From Thermoplasmata archaeon (lineage in GTDB: Archaea; Thermoplasmatota; E2; UBA202; JdFR-43), in assembly GCA_021158865.1 (NCBI GenBank), contig JAGGSX010000180.1, positions 1-10,025 of the forward strand: a stretch of 10,025 nt of DNA, read 5' to 3'. Each line of letters begins with the position of its first letter. The stretch's first letter is position 1. A program made the translations under genes and the position numbers. This document shows positions 6,030 to 10,025 of the stretch, piece by piece. The notes beneath the pieces were generated by a model that saw only the letters and a program-made list of their open reading frames with translations, made no database searches and had not been told where the DNA came from.

Positions 6030-7313
6030 CCTTTTTCTATCTCTTGGAAATAAAATGCATTCTCTTATATTCTTTAGATTTAAAAATCTCATGAGGAAAC
6101 GCTCTATTCCATAACCAAAGCCGCCGTGAGGAGGCATTCCATAGCGAAATGCATTCAGATATTCTTCAAAATTTTTTGTATTTATTTCAAGCTCCTCCAT
6201 TCTTTTTAAAAGCATTTTATAGTCGTGTATTCGCTGTGCTCCTGATGAAATTTCCATGCCATTGAATTCCAAATCAAAAGCTCTTGCATATTTGCCCCGA
6301 GGCATTGCATAAAAGGGTTTTGCTTCGAGAGGAAAATCTACTATGAAATATATTTTTTCATCCACATTTTTGGAAAGCAAATTTTCTTCATCTGTTCCAA
6401 TGTCATCGCCCCATTTAAAATCCATTTCTTTTTGCAATATCTCTACAACTTCATCATATCTTATTCTTTTATATGGTAAAGATGGCATATCTGGTGAAAC
6501 ATGGAGCAAATCAAGTTGTTTTGAATTTTCATCCAATATTCTTTCGACAGCATAATCTGTCATTTCCTCGGCAATTTTCATTACATCTTTCTCGCTATCA
6601 ATAAAAGCCATTTCTATGTCCACAGCAGTCGATTCATTCAAATGGCGGGTTGTATCATGCTCTTCAGCTCTAAAATACCATGCAATTTCATAAACTCTAT
6701 CAAAGCCTGTAGCCATCAGCATCTGTTTATAAAGTTGGGGAGATTGAACCAAATATGCTATCTTTCCAAAATAGTTTATTTTAAAAACTTCTGTCCCTCC
6801 TTCAGATGACATTGCCGTTATTTTTGGAGTATGAACATTCAAAAAACCTTTTTTCTCAAGATATTCGGAAGCGTATTTTATGAATGCATCTCTTATTTCA
6901 AATATTGCTTTATTTTCATCTTTTCTCAAATCAATTACTCTATTATCAAGTCTTGTATCAAAATCAACATTCACTTTATCCACCACGCCCATGGGAAGCG
7001 GCGCCGCTGCCATTGATAAAATTTCCATTTTATCCAATAAAAGTTCCCATCCATTGATTACTTTTTCATTTTTCTGGCATTTTCCTTCTGCCATTATCAC
7101 GCTTTCTCTTGTTAATGAAACAAATTTTTTGAATAATTGCTCATCATTTTTTTTAATTGCAGTAATCTGCATTCTTCCATATTTATCTCTAAGAACTGCA
7201 AATGCTATTCCACCAAGATTGCGAATATCTTCAACCCATCCTGCAATTGTAATATTTTTTTCATAATCTTTTTCTCCAATCTCACTGCTGTAATGACTGC
7301 GAAGCATATTCAT
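6018..7313 (-). CDS. aspS: aspartyl-tRNA synthetase, archaeal type
   Basis: This class II aminoacyl-tRNA synthetase attaches aspartate to tRNA-Asp in the cytoplasm. At 431 residues it has the normal archaeal length. An OB-fold anticodon-binding domain (about 20-105: ITIAGWVEDIRNLGG, VLRDKYGRMQIT) is followed by LDTRLDNR-like sequence (119-125), SSEGGTEVFKINYFG (169-183) and LVQSPQLYKQ. Motif 2 is FRAEEHDTTRHLNE (214-227), AFDLEFNGMEISSGAQR is at 345-361, and motif 3 is GGFGYGIERFL (397-407), ending FPRDRKRLVP. Against Thermococcus kodakarensis AspRS, the residues at its Trp26 and Lys85 appear to be Glu and Ile. These two help that enzyme reject tRNA-Asn, so this enzyme may be non-discriminating (inference). 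The longest frame starts at 7313, but the second ATG (7305-7307, MLRSHYSSE) matches relatives and lies about 25 bases from the TATA-like box, so it is the more likely start. The gene is 32 bases downstream of the hydrolase stop. Confidence 0.97.
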   Translation of the reverse strand: MNMLRSHYSSEIGEKDYEKNITIAGWVEDIRNLGGIAFAVLRDKYGRMQITAIKKNDEQLFKKFVSLTRESVIMAEGKCQKNEKVINGWELLLDKMEILSMAAAPLPMGVVDKVNVDFDTRLDNRVIDLRKDENKAIFEIRDAFIKYASEYLEKKGFLNVHTPKITAMSSEGGTEVFKINYFGKIAYLVQSPQLYKQMLMATGFDRVYEIAWYFRAEEHDTTRHLNESTAVDIEMAFIDSEKDVMKIAEEMTDYAVERILDENSKQLDLLHVSPDMPSLPYKRIRYDEVVEILQKEMDFKWGDDIGTDEENLLSKNVDEKIYFIVDFPLEAKPFYAMPRGKYARAFDLEFNGMEISSGAQRIHDYKMLLKRMEELEINTKNFEEYLNAFRYGMPPHGGFGYGIERFLMRFLNLKNIRECILFPRDRKRLVP

Positions 7314-7327
7314 GATAGCTGGCTATG

Positions 7328-7335
7328 TTATATTT
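7328..7335 (-). promoter_or_regulatory. TATA-like box of aspS
   Basis: On the - strand this reads AAATATAA inside AAAAAATATAAC. It is centred about 18 bases from the first ATG (7313) and about 25 from the second (7307), so the spacing favours the second ATG and a leaderless mRNA. The box lies wholly in the 32-base gap after the upstream gene. Confidence 0.5.
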
Positions 7336-7345
7336 TTTGTGGAAA

Positions 7346-9916
7346 TTATTCTTTTATCTTTTTAATCTTTTTTATTGATACAAAAGATATTATTGCAAGT
7401 GATATTATTATTGCTATTATCCCTGTTATTGCAACATTTGTTTTATCTTTTTGTTTTGCGATTACTTTTTCAAATGTTTGTGCATCCATGCAGAATATTT
7501 TTCCGTCAGCGCTGAAAAAAACTTTTTTGTTGAATGCAACAGCATTTGAAAGAATGGGTGTTGTTATATAATTGTATAGCCCATCCATTTCATAGGAAGG
7601 AGCGAAGCTCCATGCTGCATTTCCATTGCTTCTATTCACAGCATAAAATCTTCCATCATCACTTCCAAAGAAAATGTAGTCTCCGTATACAGCGATGCCA
7701 CCATGAATTGAAGCATTACTGCTGTAAGTCCATTTTAACTTGCCATCTTCATCTAAGCAATATAAATTTCCATCCAGAGAAGCAAAGTATATATCATTTT
7801 TTATTACTGCTTTTTCAACTCCCCATCCTGCTGTATAAGTCCATTTTAACTTGCCATCTTCATCTAAGCAATATAAATTTCCATCCCATGAAGATGCGTA
7901 AATAAATTTATCTTTAATGCTTATTCCTGTTATTGGCAAGTTTGCTTTAAATTCCCATTTTATATTTCCATTGTAACAATAAATGCTGTTGTTATGAGAA
8001 AAATAAAGGTTGCCATTGCTGTATGCAACATTGTTTGCACTTACATTTATTATTTTTTCATCATTGCAATAAATGCCATCTTTGGATGCAATATATATAT
8101 TTTTCCCTACAAAAATACTGTTGCCTCCATGCCCCTGCCATTCAATTTTACCTTCATTTATAGCATAACTGGCATTATCTGTAAGGACATAAATTTCCTT
8201 TCCCCCATATATTTCATTTATGATGCCATCAAAATCTTTTTGCCACAACATGCTACCATTTTCATTGAATTCATATAATATGTTTTTAACTGCAGCATAT
8301 AAATTTCCTTGACTGACAGCAAGTTTTGCATAATCATAATTGTTATTGCTTTCATTGCTATTGAATTCATAACTCCACAATGGCTGGGCATTTGTTCCTT
8401 TGTTTTTATTTCCTTTCTCATAATTTGGTTTGAAATTGTCTGGCGTAGAATATATTTTCACCCATCCATCTGGAGGAACATCTCTAACTCCTTTCAATTT
8501 GGCTAACGAAGATGTATTCCATACGTAGTTGGGATTTCCATAAAATCCCCATAATGCATTTTGTTTTATTAAATTTCCATCTGTTATTTCTATACATGTT
8601 GTAAAATCAGAAATTGGAGGAGTTGATAAAATTTTTTTAACCACATTGCAATCTATCCTTCCATAATATTTCTTACCCAATTCTTCATATTTTATGTCTC
8701 TATCGCTTGGCGTGTAAAAGAATGTATAATATTGATAGCCATTTGCATTAAGCAATAAATGGGCGAGTCTGAATAAAGGAGCTTTTAAAGATTCATATCC
8801 TAATATTTCCCTCCTTACTCTAAAATTAAAGGGATTGTTTGCACTCCATAAAAATCCATTTTTTGTTCTCTCAACAGCATAATTATATAAACCAAATTCA
8901 AGTAATGCAATTTCTTTTGCTCTTTCATCTGCTATAAGCCATTGAGCATTCATAATGCCGGTATTATCCTTAAGCAAGTAAGCAATCACATCATCTATAC
9001 TGTTTCCATATTGAATTGCCATCCTTGTTCTTATTGCAAGAGGCATTCCTTTTAATTTATAATAGCCTTGAATAAAAGTTGTTTCAATCATTGCCAATCC
9101 AACATCATTTTGCCAGTAATCCTCATCGCTCCATATATAGCCTGGCGATGTAGCGATAACCAAACGATGCCCTTTATCTGGTGATATGTCCAGAATAACA
9201 TTCCATCTCTGGGCAATATAATATGTATACCACCACCCGCCGCACCACACAGCATCGCTTATAACAATATTTCCATCTTTAGTAGCATTACCAACAGCAG
9301 CGAATCCATTGCAATGCTGACTCGGGCTGAAATCAAAATAAAATTCATTTTCTTTTCCTTGGAGAATTGGAAATATTGTAGCCATGCTATGAAATATATC
9401 CCTCGCAATATGGACTCTTTTAATCGGATTTGTTAAAATTGTCATCAGTTCATACATTTCATTTAATGTTAAAATATCTTCATAAGTGATATCATTTCCA
9501 TAAAATTTTTCTCCTCTTGCTTTCACACCATCTGCAATACCTTTTATCTCTTCCTTATACTCTTCTGGATAATAAGGCCAGAAAATTTTCATTGCTTTTG
9601 TTCTACATGAATTCCACCATGTCTGGGATAATTTTTCATATTGAGATGAGTTAACATCTGTTGGTAAATATTTTATTATTATGGGACAATTATGTATAAT
9701 ATTGCTCCATCTATACAACATATCAATTATTTCTGCATATAAAAGATAGCCATGCTGATAGCCTCTTTCATACGGGGAGCCCTCAATATGCACGTAAATG
9801 TAGCCCTGAATGTTATAACGGCATGCATTTTTGTAAACGCTGTTCCCTTCTATATGGATATCATAATTAATCGGTGTTATTAAAAGGAGAATTATTGCTA
9901 TTGGAATAAACTTCAT
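7346..9916 (-). CDS. secreted C45-type Ntn hydrolase with PQQ-like beta-propeller and C-terminal membrane anchor
   Basis: This 856-residue protein begins with a hydrophobic signal-like segment (MKFIPIAIILLLITPI, 1-16). Residues about 37-490 resemble the C45/acyltransferase or phospholipase-B-like Ntn hydrolases: the family motif GSPYERGYQHGYLL is at 46-59, and HCNGFAAVGNATKDGN at 201-216 carries the probable autoproteolytic nucleophile Cys202. Cleavage before Cys202 would leave alpha and beta chains. The family acts on amide bonds; the substrate here is unknown. Residues about 510-815 are repeated blades with GNLYC.DEDGKLKWTY, FYAVNRSNGNAAW and KIFCMDAQ, typical of PQQ/WD-like propellers that bind ligands or proteins. 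Residues 828-848 form a membrane helix followed by KKIKKIKE, so the bulk should lie outside the cell, anchored at the C-terminus. Numerous N-x-S/T sites agree with an exposed protein. ATG is at 9916; no Shine-Dalgarno is evident. Domain calls are firm for both halves; the function of the combination is unknown. Confidence 0.88.
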   Translation of the reverse strand: MKFIPIAIILLLITPINYDIHIEGNSVYKNACRYNIQGYIYVHIEGSPYERGYQHGYLLYAEIIDMLYRWSNIIHNCPIIIKYLPTDVNSSQYEKLSQTWWNSCRTKAMKIFWPYYPEEYKEEIKGIADGVKARGEKFYGNDITYEDILTLNEMYELMTILTNPIKRVHIARDIFHSMATIFPILQGKENEFYFDFSPSQHCNGFAAVGNATKDGNIVISDAVWCGGWWYTYYIAQRWNVILDISPDKGHRLVIATSPGYIWSDEDYWQNDVGLAMIETTFIQGYYKLKGMPLAIRTRMAIQYGNSIDDVIAYLLKDNTGIMNAQWLIADERAKEIALLEFGLYNYAVERTKNGFLWSANNPFNFRVRREILGYESLKAPLFRLAHLLLNANGYQYYTFFYTPSDRDIKYEELGKKYYGRIDCNVVKKILSTPPISDFTTCIEITDGNLIKQNALWGFYGNPNYVWNTSSLAKLKGVRDVPPDGWVKIYSTPDNFKPNYEKGNKNKGTNAQPLWSYEFNSNESNNNYDYAKLAVSQGNLYAAVKNILYEFNENGSMLWQKDFDGIINEIYGGKEIYVLTDNASYAINEGKIEWQGHGGNSIFVGKNIYIASKDGIYCNDEKIINVSANNVAYSNGNLYFSHNNSIYCYNGNIKWEFKANLPITGISIKDKFIYASSWDGNLYCLDEDGKLKWTYTAGWGVEKAVIKNDIYFASLDGNLYCLDEDGKLKWTYSSNASIHGGIAVYGDYIFFGSDDGRFYAVNRSNGNAAWSFAPSYEMDGLYNYITTPILSNAVAFNKKVFFSADGKIFCMDAQTFEKVIAKQKDKTNVAITGIIAIIISLAIISFVSIKKIKKIKE
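7725..7775 (-). repeat. 51-base exact repeat, copy A (propeller blade)
   Basis: This is identical base for base to 7836-7886, offset by 111 bases (37 codons, one blade). It encodes DGNLYCLDEDGKLKWTY. Synonymous positions are also identical, so the duplication or conversion is recent, or selection acts on the DNA. Confidence 0.95.
7836..7886 (-). repeat. 51-base exact repeat, copy B (propeller blade)
   Basis: Second copy of the repeat at 7725-7775. The sequence between the copies differs from the flanks, so only the blade core is identical. Confidence 0.95.
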
Positions 9917-9936
9917 AATAATACATACAAAAAGGA

Positions 9937-9946
9937 TTAAAAAAAA
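9937..9946 (-). promoter_or_regulatory. weak TATA-like box of the hydrolase gene
   Basis: A T-rich element ending TTAAT on the - strand is centred about 25 bases before the ATG at 9916. It is weaker than the other boxes; read on the + strand it resembles the tRNA and pruA boxes, so its direction is uncertain. Confidence 0.3.
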
Positions 9947-9963
9947 CTATCTTTTGTGTATTG

Positions 9964-10025
9964 TCAAGTAACATCGGTAACATTTTTTGAAAAATATGCA
10001 TTAGCAGGATAATCATGGATACCCA
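9964..10025 (-). CDS. possible C-terminal end of a further - strand gene
   Basis: One - strand frame open from the window edge reads GIHDYPANAYFSKNVTDVT and then TGA (9964-9966). It has codon use like that of its neighbours and would end 47 bases before the hydrolase start. A competing reading is an ATG at 10015-10017 on the + strand with an AT-rich box about 22 bases upstream. The stretch is too short to decide. Confidence 0.25.
   Translation of the reverse strand, partial: GIHDYPANAYFSKNVTDVT

Noticed and set aside
6880..7266. Long + strand open frame opposite aspS
   Set aside because: It is the antisense shadow of a fully conserved aspS, and its sequence follows from the complementary codons.
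10015..10025. ATG on the + strand with an AT-rich box upstream, possible start of another gene
   Set aside because: Only three codons are inside the window, and the opposite strand gives an equally good reading.

Overview
The window looks archaeal. Four things point that way: an archaeal-type aspartyl-tRNA synthetase, a Cdc6/Orc1-like AAA+ ATPase, a tRNA-Tyr with the archaeal C1-G72 pair and an intron at the canonical 37/38 splice position, and start codons preceded by TATA-like boxes about 25 bases upstream with little or no leader. The DNA is AT-rich, about one third G+C by eye, with A/T-ending codons. A heterotrophic euryarchaeon, perhaps Thermoplasmatota-like, would fit the proline/glutamate catabolism gene and the secreted hydrolase, but that placement is inference.

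Layout. At 1-124 is the C-terminal end of an unrecognised + strand gene. At 145-1164 (+) is a short Cdc6/Orc1-like ATPase, which meets tail-to-tail, with an 11-base overlap, a membrane-bound ion-pumping pyrophosphatase (1154-3136, -). At 3250-4858 (-) is a 1-pyrroline-5-carboxylate dehydrogenase gene split into three frames by two single-base losses but otherwise fully conserved. Divergent from it, at 4950-5058 (+), is the intron-containing tRNA-Tyr gene. At 5217-5768 (-) is an unnamed acidic protein of about 183 residues, the only gene here with a perfect Shine-Dalgarno. Between it and aspS (6018-7313, -) is a coding-looking stretch interrupted by an amber codon. At 7346-9916 (-) is a large secreted protein: an autoprocessing C45-type Ntn hydrolase domain joined to a PQQ/WD-like beta-propeller and a C-terminal membrane anchor. 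The last 100 bases may hold the 3' end of another - strand gene.

Most genes are single housekeeping or metabolic units with their own promoter-like boxes, not one operon. The window shows ion-gradient energetics (pyrophosphatase), amino-acid catabolism (PruA), translation (tRNA-Tyr, AspRS), replication or ATPase function (Cdc6-like) and a cell-surface hydrolase. I see no CRISPR array, defence cassette, transposase or prophage. The items most worth a second look are the doubly frameshifted pruA, the hydrolase-propeller fusion with its exact internal repeat, the unnamed 183-residue protein with the interrupted fragment beside it, and the cation signature of the pyrophosphatase.
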